Shown here: piece by piece, positions 43,545 through 53,136 of the stretch
Numbering within the stretch: position 1 is the first letter of the stretch
How the letters are laid out: every line of letters begins with the position of its first letter
DNA from: Eutreptiella sp. 'Long Island Sound 2002'
Taxonomy: Eukaryota; Euglenozoa; Euglenophyceae; Eutreptiales; Eutreptiaceae
Reading direction: 5' to 3'
DNA length: 64,000 nucleotides
Assembly (NCBI GenBank): GCA_964036045.1
Contig: OZ038380.1
Span: 65,890,591-65,954,590, forward strand
The notes under the pieces: model-generated
Databases searched by the model: none
Seen by the model: the letters and a program-made list of their open reading frames with translations, nothing else
Told to the model about the DNA's origin: nothing
Translations under genes and position numbers: made by a program

Positions 43545-45020
43545 TCTCTGCCCTGAGCTCTCCCCTGATGCATTTTGAGCGCTTGTTAGGTCGACGGATC
43601 GTCCCTCACTTGCTTGCTCTCTTCCATCTTCCGGTGACCTGCCATCAGAGTGGCCATATACCCCCCCCCTGCTGAATCCAGGGGAGAATGACCCCTCTCT
43701 TCCAATTCGTCACTCCCCACCTGCTGAATCCTTGGGGAACCAGGCAGGGCGACTGACCTTCACACTTTCTGAGCTCTTAGGGCCTTGAAGCCCATACGAC
43801 GTTGCGCAACGGATGCCGCTGTCATCGGCATTGCAATTTTTGGGTGTGTGGTCTGGTCCCATGGCACTTGCGGGATCCAGACCAGTCTACGTGTGTCTGC
43901 AGACTATATATGGCCTGAACTCGGGCGTTTTTCTGTCCACCCTCCTGCATATGCCTTATCCTAACCGGGCCGTGGTTTGGCGCTCTATCCAGAGTGTGTT
44001 TACACGCCTATTTACCACGTTTATTGCTTATTTTTCTGCCCCCCAGGATATGTGCATCTGTATGTTGCGTATCATCAGCCCATCAGCGCCTTATGGACTG
44101 TTTTTCCCCCCCGAGGGGATGCGAATCGGAATACGCAGGCGCCTTGAGTCGCCGTGTACATGCTCTTACATAAGGTCCAGCCTGGACCACTACCTAAGTA
44201 CAGATTCTTCTCTTTGAGTGCCCCTGATACTGTGAGCCCTAGTGGCTGTGATGTGCTGAGATCCTGATGGCGCCAGGCGGGAAGCCCAGTTGCCTGACTA
44301 CACTCCCAGCGGTCCGCCACTCTCAGTCCCAGTGTGAGCTTACCGACTCGCAGACGCACTTGCAGTCAGGTGGCGACCTCCGGTGTCCTGACCTCGGTCA
44401 GTCTGCCTGGGAAACTGGTGGTTTGAGGAGTCGACGCCTCCGCCCATACTGCATGGGGACTCCCCCATGCATGGCCTTCGTGGTAATGAGGCGAGGGAAA
44501 AGACGGCCTTGATGCCCGATCCCTTATGGAGGAGCTCGTTGGGCTGTACCACTCTGGACTCGCGTCGTGGATATGGACATGGTGCGCCCAAGGAAGGACC
44601 CGTGGGGACTCTCCCCCAGCCTGCGGCCTTGGGAAGCCTGGGGTAGCCTGATGGATCTTTGTGGTCGCTTTCGACCTGTGGGACCACCTCGGTCGTCGTG
44701 TGACGCCTATGCTGGCCGTGTATGCCACTGCCATTGTGATAGTGACCGTCACAGCCGGCACCCGGTGCGCCTGGTATGGGTTAACGGGTCCTTTGGATGG
44801 CAAACAATCGCTGCCAGAACCCGGGACTTGATACTTGATACTATACTTGCAGTCACTAACAGCCACAGCACCGTACCTGTCTTACTGTGGGATTTGGGCA
44901 GCCTAACCTGCAAATCAGTCTGAAGTGAGGATGTGACACCCCCCCCCCTCTTCAGAGGATGGTCCTGGGTACCCGCTGCCATGCTTGGGTGTGATCGAGC
45001 CCCCCCCCAGGGTTTGCTCT
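43545..45020 (+). other. B1 3' untranslated internal region (1.48 kb)
   Basis: It matches 29444-30904 almost throughout and contains no supported gene. It is unusually long for a 3' region. It contains C runs near 44106, 44940 and 45000. Confidence 0.6.
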
Positions 45021-45031
45021 AAGGAGGGGGG
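45021..45031 (+). promoter_or_regulatory. Polypurine tract of B1
   Basis: AAGGAGGGGGG is followed directly by TGAAGAGGTACCC, the start of LTR 2. Confidence 0.75.
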
Positions 45032-47844
45032 TGAAGAGGTACCCAGAACCTATGGCCCATGGCCCGGAGGCCTGTGAGCCGTCACACCCGTTGACACCGG
45101 CTGTCAGCGGGATATCCCTGTTCTCTAACCTGCGAAATCTGGAATCCGATTCCTAACCAATAAATGTATGCAGAATAACCGTAATTTTATTGTCTTAGGC
45201 GATTTTCGGTCGGAAATCGGTGAAATACCCGATTTCTACCGCGATTGCTAATTGTCATGAAATCGCCGCAGTCGCGCCGCCTGTCGTCGCCTGTTCGGTG
45301 GACTGCATTAGATAATTCTGTAGAACGATCCTTCTTGAAGTTAAGACTGAAACAGTCTTCGAGTGATCCGCAATTTTTTCCTTGATATAACGGATCGCGT
45401 CCCAGATTTTCACCAGAAAATCTGGGCAGCCGAAGGCGCTTTGAACCCCCAAGTGGAATGACAAGGGCTACGAGCGTTCAAACGCCCAAGGACGAACTAA
45501 CGTGCCTCATAGGCACTGTGTATGAGGTTTTGCCCCCCATAGTCATAGGATGAGACCAACGGATCCCAACTCCATAGGCCCAAAGGGTTATTTACTTTGA
45601 GTGTTCTCCAAGAAGTGCGCTTTTTCACGTACTTGGCATCCAAGTACGTGTAGAAGTATGTTGAGTTGGCGTTTTCTCCCTCTTTGCTTGCCTCTACATC
45701 CGGGGCATATCACTTGTCTTCCCCGGATAGTGCATATATGATCTCCATATATATATGGGCAATATATTTTGCGTGCATGCTAAAATTCGGCTTTCCGAAA
45801 GGAGGTCAATTGTCGACCAAAGCACTTGCATGCGTGTTAAGGGACCAAAGTTACATTAGAATATAGGCATACTTTGATTCTAGACCACTAGGTTGGGTGT
45901 AAAAGGCGTGGGTAGGGCTGTATGCCATATTTGGTGTCATATCGCGTGCCCATTTGGCGGGTGCACCATTCCGAGAATAACCCGCCAATGGACCACACAT
46001 CGCACGAGGCCCTTCATTGTACTCCCAACCAACACTCGCAAGCCTAACCTTCGTGAAGGGACGCTTGTGGAGCGCTCCCGAAGCGATGCGTTGCGAGCAA
46101 GGTGTGTTTTTTGCAATATTCCATTTTTGCATGTGCTGACTTGGGAGGCAGCGCGCGCGACCTTCCAACGCGCCCCAAGTGGAGCACATACGTGGAATCG
46201 AAGGTCATTGGTGTCAAGTCATTGTGTTTAAAAGGATTTGTCGATAACTCAATCCAGGCCGAAGATATCATAATATATTGGTGTAACTTTCAAGGCACTT
46301 TTGCGTGTCTTTTCGCCAATTTTGCTGTTTTGAGCCCGTCATGATGTCAAGTGGCGACCGTGTATCTCAACGTTGCGCTCAATTGACATCATGACCTAAG
46401 TATGTTTTGAGGGTACATACTTGGGTGCCCAACATATCTTGGACCCGGCGAATAACTCCTCTTGGGCTTGGCATTCCGTGGCCGCCATGTTGGCGATTTG
46501 GGACTATCCCAAATCATGGGCTCACTTGGCGACCCTGCCATTCCCAAAACCGGAGGGGTTGGGCGACGCCCAAAAGATATGTTGGACGCATATGACTTGA
46601 TACCAATCCTATGGCACACTCCGGTCCAAGTCGGGCATGTGCCTCATTTGCCCCAACCATGAGTGTGCGCATTTTCGGCCATTTTGAGCAATTTTCCACA
46701 TTTTCTGCCCGCCGTGCACCATGTTCAGCCCCCTCGTGCACGACAGAAGCATGAACCAATGGACCATATATGACATGGGTGTTATGTATATTGGTCCCCA
46801 TGGTTTGCATACCACGTGGGGGAAGCGGAGCAACCTTCGTTAAGGTGCTAGCCCAAAGTGAGTGTGGACAATTTTGCCATTTTGGCATTTGTGGACCCAA
46901 TTGGGATTGTCACCAGGCCGAGTGGCATGGAGATCCTTGAGAGCCAAAAGCATGGGAGTCTCTGTTGGACTCCCGGTGGATCGCGTAAAGAATGGCGAAT
47001 CCGACCTCCAAGCTGGCGTGGAGATATACTATTGGGAGCAGCCCCGAATTTTGGCTCATTTTGAGCAGCCAAAATGACCCCCTTTTGGGACCCCAATTTC
47101 AGCCCCCCCGTGTGGTCAATTGGCGGCCCCATATCTCTATGCCCACAGGGAGCCCGGACCCGTGGTGCCCTGATGCCGGGACCTCAGAGGGAACCAGGTT
47201 GGGTGAGGACTCCAGGGAGTTCGTACTCAGAGGGCATAGGGTCAGTTGCCTCGTCCCCACCTCTGGCAGGTCCGGACGAGGGGGCAATTTTGGAGATTTT
47301 TGAGCTAATGTCAGTTTGGGCTGAAACAGCCCATTTTCAGCTACCAACTCCTAGGGGATAATTGCGGGGCCATATCTCTTGCTCAGAGAGGAGTTGGGAC
47401 CTGCCGTTAAGGGAGCATGAGAAGCTACTGTCTGTTGGCCTTGGACTTCCTTGGTTCCCCGGAACTCGCCTGTGGCCAGGCAAGACACCTCCCCTATACG
47501 CAGGGTTTCAGGGTCCGGACTGAGCAGGGCATGGGTTGTGTTTGAGCCCCCGCCCCCACCAGCCACTGAGAGGGTCGAACCTGGGATTGGGATATGAGTT
47601 GGGACTCAGTGTCTATTGTCCTGTGATGCCCTTACCCCAGTCCAGTCTTAACCCCATGTGTACATATCCTGATGTGTTGCTGTAGATACGTTTGTTCCCT
47701 CGTTGCAGAGTGGCAAGGATCCTGAAACGCTTTGTCACATGACACGAGCGTATTGATGCCCCTGTGAGCGCAGTGCTTTGCCTGCCTGCTTGCTTGCGCG
47801 TGTCACCGCAGTGTCCCGTCGCCAGGCCCCCCACGGGAACGCGT
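45032..47844 (+). repeat. LTR 2 of family B (2813 bp)
   Basis: It is alignable with 30916-33881. It ends at GAACGCGT, after which C2 sequence begins. It lacks about 150 bases present in LTR 1 (after GAGCCCGGACCC, near 47160). No gene is supported. Confidence 0.73.
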
Positions 47845-48461
47845 CAGTTGCTTCTGCTTTTCGGCAGTTCCCCTCCACAAAGTAGGTTCTTTGTGATGGG
47901 GGTGTTCGTGGTGTTCCTCCCCCCCCCCTCGGCCACCCCGAATCCGGACAAGCGTTCGGATGGTAGATGCAATCATGGGATGGGTGGACGGAGAAAGGAA
48001 GGACACACCCAACAACGGATGGACGGAATGGCGCGCCCATGGGCGCCGTAGGCGCCGCCGTATCAGGATCAGGAACGGGTGGAGGCGCCGATGGTGGGGG
48101 CGGGACCACCGTATCGGGCTCCGCAGGCGTGGAGTACCAGTGGTCCCACGCATCGATCCTGGATGCAACGGCGGCGCAACGCGTAGCGAGCGATTCCACT
48201 TCGCTAAAGCATTTAGCCGCGTTGCTGTTGGACATTTTAAGATGATCCGATGCACTAGCCTCCACCAACTTAGAATCCCGTTGGTAGCCCTGAACCACCG
48301 CGTCGAACTTACCCAACGTAGACAAGATTTGGCGCATCCGGTCCCCGTAGGACTGACTGATGCCAGCGGTAGAGGCTACTGCCTGAGAAAGCTCCTGCTG
48401 AGATCGCTGCAACTCTAGATTTTGAGTTCGCCGGTCCTGCACCTGAGCCATCAGCGATTGG
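47845..48461 (-). pseudogene. C2 gag fragment (second copy of family C)
   Basis: This piece matches C1 at about 27660-28272 on the same strand. It encodes the coiled coil MAQVQDRRTQ onwards and the Pro/Ala linker. It is cut on the left by the B LTR and on the right by the N1 3' tail. It is a different copy, not the continuation of C1, since C1 contains the same region. Confidence 0.75.
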
Positions 48462-48482
48462 GGTTTGAGGTTTGAGGTTTGA
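48462..48482 (-). repeat. (TCAAACC)3 tail at the N1 3' end
   Basis: On the minus strand three perfect TCAAACC units end exactly where C2 resumes. A short tandem repeat at the 3' end is typical of some non-LTR elements that lack a poly(A) tail. Confidence 0.55.
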
Positions 48483-49028
48483 TTTTGCGGCTACTAGACG
48501 CCTTTCGGCCCTGGGGGGCCACCTGGTCGGGCCAGGTGATATCCTCCCCAACGGGTCCTAGTGGGGGGCCCTCCAAGACGCACCTCCTGCCTGGTGGCCG
48601 AGGTCCCCGGGGTTCACAGAGCTCGGAGCGCCATCCTTCCCCGGCTTCCCCGTTTCGCCACTCCCCGGTCAGTGCATCAATTCGCAGCCGTGGCTGCGGG
48701 CGCTTACCCACTGCGTCGCCCCCCTAATGCGTGGTCGCCCGGGGCGCCGGCGCCGCCAGGCCCGTGCTACTGGCTTGTCGCCATTGGGACCCCCTTGGGC
48801 TGGCGCGAAGGCTGCCTAGCCTAGGGGTTGGGGCGTGGCGCTGTGCGCCACTACTGCCTTGGCGGGTGCAGTGCCCCGTCTGTGTGTGCGCGGCACTCGC
48901 GGCCGGTTCGGGGGGTTCGGGCCGGTACCTGGTGTTGTGTCTCTCTCGTTTCCCCCTCCCCGCACCGCGTGTTCCGCGTTGGGTGTGGCGGGCCGTCCCG
49001 TCCGGGTGTCCCTTACACTCGCTTGCTG
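48483..49028 (-). other. N1 3' region
   Basis: This is GC-rich sequence next to the tail. Frames here are short and of low complexity, and I do not support a gene. Confidence 0.35.
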
Positions 49029-50612
49029 CTACGCCTTTCCACGCGGTCTGTGCGTTCCGCGCGCTCGGTCCGGTTGCCCTTCTGGTAGTCCCCGCGTGTC
49101 CCTTTCGTGTGTGTGAGCTCGCGCTCTCGCGGCGTCCGCTCCCCCCCCCCCCTGGGTGGTGTGGCTTGCGCACCTCGCGTGGTCCCGGCACTGGGCGCTG
49201 GTAGGGCCGTTCCACGTGGTCCGTGCCCCTCCGCGTGTCCTGCCCCGGTCCCTTGCTCCGTCTGGCGTGCTTTGGGGGGGGGCGGTCCGGTCCCGGTTCC
49301 CCCCTACTTGGCTTTTGGTTGTTGGGGTGGCGGCAGGGCGTCCCCAGGGGGGGTGCCTTCTACCGTTGCGAGGGGCGTCTGGGGTCATGCGCTCCCTCTC
49401 CCCCGACTGCCCGCCCACTGGGCGGGCTGTCGGGGTCCGCGATCCACGTGTTGTGGCCGCGGGCGTGCGGGTGTGGGGGCCCTGCTCTGTCCCCTCGGCC
49501 GGCACACCCTGTGGGGGCTGCGCGCCACGGGGCGGGTCCGTGGCGTTCATGTGCCGGGGGGCGGGCTGGGGGGGGGGGGGGGGCGTGCGCCGTACCCCCC
49601 GGTTGTGCGGCCGGGGGGGGGCCTGTAGGGCGGGGGGTCGCTGTGCCTCATTCCGTCCCTCTGCCTTCCCTGGGCAGGCAACAAAGCGGGTGTCACTGGC
49701 GTTGTGCTGTCCATGGGGGGCGTGGCCCCCCATACCACTCCGGTTCGTGCTCACCAGGCTTCTCTGGGTACGATCTGTGCGGCGTCCTGGCGCGTAGGCG
49801 CGGGCTCGCTTGTTCTCCGCGGCCCCCATGGGAGCCGGCGGCTGGGGCGGGGGGGCGGGTCGCGCTCCGGCTCCTCTCTCGGGCGGGGGGGGGACCATCC
49901 CCCCTGCCTGGGGGGATGGGGGCCGGGGCCCCCGCGGCTTGCGGGCCGGTGGGGGGGCGGGGGGGGGGGGTGTCGAGCCGCGGCCTCCCTGCTCCCCTTC
50001 TGGGCGGCGGCCTGCGGTACTCAATCCTGGCCCCCTTCGTGTCGCCGGCGCGCTCCCTTCCGGCGTGCGCGTGCGGTCGGGGTCGAAGTGCCGCCCCGGG
50101 GTGGGGGGGGGTGAGGGGCGGCCCGTGGACCGCTCCCCCGGGGGCCCTTGCAGACCTGAACCCCCCTCTGCCCTCCCTGTGTGGGCTGTGGTCACGGGAG
50201 GGTCATGTGGGGCGCGGCCTCCATACTGTTCCGTTGTGCGCGTTGCTCCGGCACGCCAGTGTGGGCTCGCGGGAGCAGGTCCAGCCGCCACTCCCCCCAC
50301 CGCGTCGCCGTCCCTTCTGGGGGGGGGCGCCCCCCCGGCTCCGGGGGGGCGGAGGGCCGCGCCTGTGGCTCCCCAGCTGGGAGGCGTGGGGGGGCCGCCC
50401 CGCCGCCCGCTCTCGGGCCTGAGTGGGAGGGGGGGGGGGGAGTTGGGGGGGCCCTCTGGTCCCCTGGCGACGCCCCCTGACGGCCGGGGGGGGGGGGCGG
50501 CATGGCAGTCCCGGCCCCGGGGGCCAGCCATCGGCTGGGGGGTCGCGCCCTTCCCCCGCCCCCCTCTACCTAGAGCCCGACCCTCGTGCAGGCCCTCGCT
50601 GGGGCCCCTCAT
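49029..50612 (-). CDS. Low-complexity Gly/Pro/Arg-rich frame, doubtful
   Basis: A 527-codon minus-strand frame lies in very GC-rich DNA. It is almost wholly Pro, Gly, Arg and Ala with no recognisable domain. The plus strand is equally open over the same span, so base composition alone may explain it. It could be part of a retroelement ORF or 3' sequence. I list it only because it is long and lies on the N1 strand. Confidence 0.15.
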   Translation of the reverse strand: MRGPSEGLHEGRALGRGGRGKGATPQPMAGPRGRDCHAAPPPRPSGGVARGPEGPPNSPPPLPLRPESGRRGGPPTPPSWGATGAALRPPGAGGAPPPRRDGDAVGGVAAGPAPASPHWRAGATRTTEQYGGRAPHDPPVTTAHTGRAEGGSGLQGPPGERSTGRPSPPPTPGRHFDPDRTRTPEGSAPATRRGPGLSTAGRRPEGEQGGRGSTPPPPAPPPARKPRGPRPPSPQAGGMVPPPPERGAGARPAPPPQPPAPMGAAENKRARAYAPGRRTDRTQRSLVSTNRSGMGGHAPHGQHNASDTRFVACPGKAEGRNEAQRPPALQAPPRPHNRGVRRTPPPPPQPAPRHMNATDPPRGAQPPQGVPAEGTEQGPHTRTPAATTRGSRTPTARPVGGQSGERERMTPDAPRNGRRHPPWGRPAATPTTKSQVGGNRDRTAPPQSTPDGARDRGRTRGGARTTWNGPTSAQCRDHARCASHTTQGGGGADAARARAHTHERDTRGLPEGQPDRARGTHRPRGKA

Positions 50613-50839
50613 CCCCCAGGCCGTTGTCGCGCGGCGCTGGCCGGCCGGGGGCGGCCATGAGGGTTAGCGGTCAGTGGTTAGCGGGCTGCGGGGCAGCAGG
50701 TTCCCCCCGCGCTCGTTGTCTCCGCCCTCCCTCCCGCGGGAGGTGGCACGCTCTCATGCGTCGTGCCGTACCGTGTGGGGGGCGTGGGTTGGGGGGCCCA
50801 GCTCCCCCCCCCACTCTCTCGCATCCGCCGTCTGGGCCA

Positions 50840-51736
50840 TCACCTGCACCGCCGCTTGTGTGGGGGCTGGAGCTGTGGCGGCGGCGGGTTGTGCCGGCGG
50901 TAGCGCCAGTGGGCGAGGGCGCTGCGCAAAGCCCGGGGGATCCAGTTGTTGGCGTCCGCATCCGTGATGCGGAGCACCGCCCCCCCTTCCAGGAAGGCCG
51001 GCCACGTCGGCTCCTTGTCGGGCCACGCCGCCCGGATCACTGACCTGAGGACCCTCACATGGTTATCTGGGGCTGCCCGCCCCCCCGGGGGTACCGCTCG
51101 GTTTCCTCCGTCCCTCCGGAGGAGCACGGTATCGAAGGGCCGGTTCCTCAACCTCCTGGAGGTCCCCTGGTTGGCCCAGCACAACCACCCGTACACCTCC
51201 CCCACCAGGGGGAGGGTCTCCTCCCCCAGAGGGTCCGGGACCGCGCCCCAGTCCCGGTCCCATGGCCGGCCCCCCTCTGCCCCCCGCGCCGGCTCCCCTC
51301 GCTGCCCCTGTGCCTGCGGCGCCCATGCCGCGCCCCGCCCCCCCTCCGCCGAGGCCATCCGCGCCGGCTCCGCCCTCGGCGCGGGGGGGGCTGGCTGGTG
51401 CCGGGGTTGTGGGGGTTGGGGGGGGACGAGCTCGCCAGCGTCAGGGTCGATGTTGTAGAGGTGGTGGTGGTGGTGGTGTTGGTGGTGGTGGGTGTGGTGC
51501 GCCGGCATCTGTTGGATGCCGGGGGGGATGCACCTCACCGGCTGCACGTCCGGCTGCGGGGGCGCCCCGCTCTCCCCCCCCTCCCTTCGTCCCGCCCTCC
51601 CCCCTGGGCTACCATGCCCCGTCCCGCCTGTCCCTTGGGGCCCACGGCGCCCTTGCCCTTGCCCTGGGGCCCCTTTCCAGCCCCCTGCCCGTGCCGCGGG
51701 TCCCGCCTCCCGTCCCCCACACCCTGGCACGCCCAC
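50840..51736 (-). CDS. Unknown frame in N1 with His-rich run
   Basis: This minus-strand frame of 298 codons starts Gly/Arg-rich. It then has a His run (HHTHHHQHHHHHH, near 51450-51500) and a Pro/Ala linker. The last 120 residues look like an ordinary folded protein (PLVGEVYGWLCWANQGTSRRLRNRPF, AAWPDKEPTWPAFLEGG, DADANNWIPRALRSALAHWRYRRH). I do not recognise the family. The last part's normal amino acid balance suggests real coding. Its neighbour 51535-53136 overlaps it in another frame, so a frameshift probably joins the two. Confidence 0.4.
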   Translation of the reverse strand: MGVPGCGGREAGPAARAGGWKGAPGQGQGRRGPQGTGGTGHGSPGGRAGRREGGESGAPPQPDVQPVRCIPPGIQQMPAHHTHHHQHHHHHHLYNIDPDAGELVPPQPPQPRHQPAPPAPRAEPARMASAEGGRGAAWAPQAQGQRGEPARGAEGGRPWDRDWGAVPDPLGEETLPLVGEVYGWLCWANQGTSRRLRNRPFDTVLLRRDGGNRAVPPGGRAAPDNHVRVLRSVIRAAWPDKEPTWPAFLEGGAVLRITDADANNWIPRALRSALAHWRYRRHNPPPPQLQPPHKRRCR

Positions 51737-53136
51737 TCACCCACCTCCCCTCGCCCTGCCCCCTGCACCTGGGCTCCCTGCCCGTGCCCCTGCGCGCCGT
51801 TCCCGTGCCCTGGCCCCTTCCCGGCCCCCTGCCCTGAGTCGCGCCGTCCGCTGCCTGCGCTCTGCTCCCCCCCGCTGCCGCGCCCCTGCTCCCTGCCGCG
51901 CGTGCCCTGGCCTGGTCCTTGCGCGCGCTCCTGGGCACTTCCCCTGTCGCCTCCTGCCCCCTGCTCCGCGCTCCCGTGGCTGGCAGGCCGCTCTGCCTGC
52001 GTGCCCTCCCGCCCTTCCTGAACCACGCGCCGGGCGTCCCGCAGTCTTTGCAGCTGCGGCAGCGTGACGCCCGGCGGCGAGCGCTCGGGCGCCGGGGGGC
52101 GGACATGCCGCTCCCGCCCCGGGGGGAAGGGCTTGGGGGGGAACTGCTTGGGGGGGCTGGTGTGGGTGTGCATGGGGTTGGCGTGGGCGCGGTACTTCGC
52201 GCTCTCCCTGCCCACCGCTGCTGCTGCGGCGGCCGCTGGCGAGGCGCCCGTGGCCCGTGCGGGGTTCTTCCCTTGCTTGCGCGGCGTGCTGGGGGTCGCG
52301 GCGTGGCCAGCGGAGGCGGTGGCGCGGCCCGCCGGGGCCGCGGTCGCAACTCCTTGCGCGCCCTCCTCGCTCTCCTCTGCTGCTGTGGTGGCCCCTGGCG
52401 AGGCGCCCGTGGCCCGTGCGGGGTCCGTCCCCCGCGTTCGCGGCGTGCTGGGGGTCGAGGCGTGGCTGGCCAAGGCGGTGGCGCGGCCCGCCGGGGTCGC
52501 GGCCGCAGCCCCTCGCGCGCCCTCCTCGCTCTCCTTCGCTGCTGTGGCGGCCGCCGGCGAGGCGCCCGTGGCCCGTGCAGGGTCCGCCCCCCGCTTTCGC
52601 GGCGTGCTGGGGGTCGCGGCGTGATCGGCCGAGGCCGTGGCGCGGCCCGCCGGGGCCGCGGTCACAACCCCTCGCGCGCCCTTCTCGCTCTCCTCTGCGG
52701 CTGCGGCAGCCCTCTGAGATGCGCCCGGTTCCTGCGCCGGGGCTACCCCCCGTGTCGGCGGCGTGCCGGGGGCCGCGGTCGGGGCCGCGGCGTGGCTCGC
52801 TGGGGCTGCGGTCTCCGCTTCCTGCGCGTCTGGGGCCCCCTCCCGGGGCGGGGCGGCGGGGCTTGCTGCTTGGGCGGCGGGGGCGGTCATCTCGGTTGGC
52901 TCAGGCCCCCAGGCCGGCAGCGGCAGCCCGACCAGCACCGCCGCCTGCGCCAGCCTCCGCTCCTCGCGCTCCGCAAGGGTCTCCCCCATCCACTCCGGGG
53001 AGGCGGGGGAGCGGGAGCGGGACCGGCGGTGGTGGCGGTTGTCCCGCTGGGGGGAGCCATCGGAGTCTGCCATCACTGTTATCCTGGTAGGCATGCGTGG
53101 TGGCAGGGGCGCCCTTCCCACTACCTCCTGGTGCAT
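51535..53136 (-). CDS. Ala/Glu-rich repeat protein frame in N1, unknown
   Basis: This 533-codon minus-strand frame has a short Ser/Arg-rich start, LAEREERRLAQAAVL, then a four-fold repeat of 53 residues (159 bp each, see the repeat entry). A Gly/Gln/Arg-rich tail follows. The exact 159-base period keeps the frame, which supports coding. It could be the nucleic-acid-binding ORF1 of a non-LTR element, but no zinc knuckle or RRM is visible. The ATG used may lie within the preceding frame, which it meets at 53136. Confidence 0.4.
   Translation of the reverse strand: MHQEVVGRAPLPPRMPTRITVMADSDGSPQRDNRHHRRSRSRSPASPEWMGETLAEREERRLAQAAVLVGLPLPAWGPEPTEMTAPAAQAASPAAPPREGAPDAQEAETAAPASHAAAPTAAPGTPPTRGVAPAQEPGASQRAAAAAEESEKGARGVVTAAPAGRATASADHAATPSTPRKRGADPARATGASPAAATAAKESEEGARGAAAATPAGRATALASHASTPSTPRTRGTDPARATGASPGATTAAEESEEGAQGVATAAPAGRATASAGHAATPSTPRKQGKNPARATGASPAAAAAAAVGRESAKYRAHANPMHTHTSPPKQFPPKPFPPGRERHVRPPAPERSPPGVTLPQLQRLRDARRVVQEGREGTQAERPASHGSAEQGAGGDRGSAQERAQGPGQGTRGREQGRGSGGEQSAGSGRRDSGQGAGKGPGHGNGAQGHGQGAQVQGAGRGEVGEWACQGVGDGRRDPRHGQGAGKGPQGKGKGAVGPKGQAGRGMVAQGGGRDEGRGGRAGRPRSRTCSR
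52240..52780 (-). repeat. Tandem repeat of 159 bp, about four copies
   Basis: GCGGCGTGCT and its close variant recur at 52281, 52440, 52599 and 52758, exactly 159 bases apart. Each unit encodes 53 residues around GRATA..ATPSTPR and ARATGASP. Confidence 0.8.

Larger units (their letters stand above)
30916..47844 (+). mobile_element. Chromodomain Ty3/gypsy retrotransposon B1
   Basis: B1 is LTR-internal-LTR, about 16.9 kb. It has gag at 34219-38567, protease and Dam-like region at 38611-40218, reverse transcriptase at 40219-41320, RNase H at 41321-42035, and integrase with chromodomain at 42036-43544. It has the same domain order as A2 and clear similarity in every domain, but is far enough diverged to be a separate family. 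It has at least six in-frame stops or frameshifts. No target duplication is found, since the left neighbour is another B copy and the right neighbour is C2. Confidence 0.82.

Noticed and set aside
47845-48461. C2 as the other half of C1 split by B1
   Set aside because: C1 already contains the matching region (about 27660-28272), so C2 is a separate copy.
48462-48482. Interstitial telomere repeat
   Set aside because: GGTTTGA does not match the common TTTAGGG or TTAGGG types, has only three units, and fits the end of a non-LTR element.
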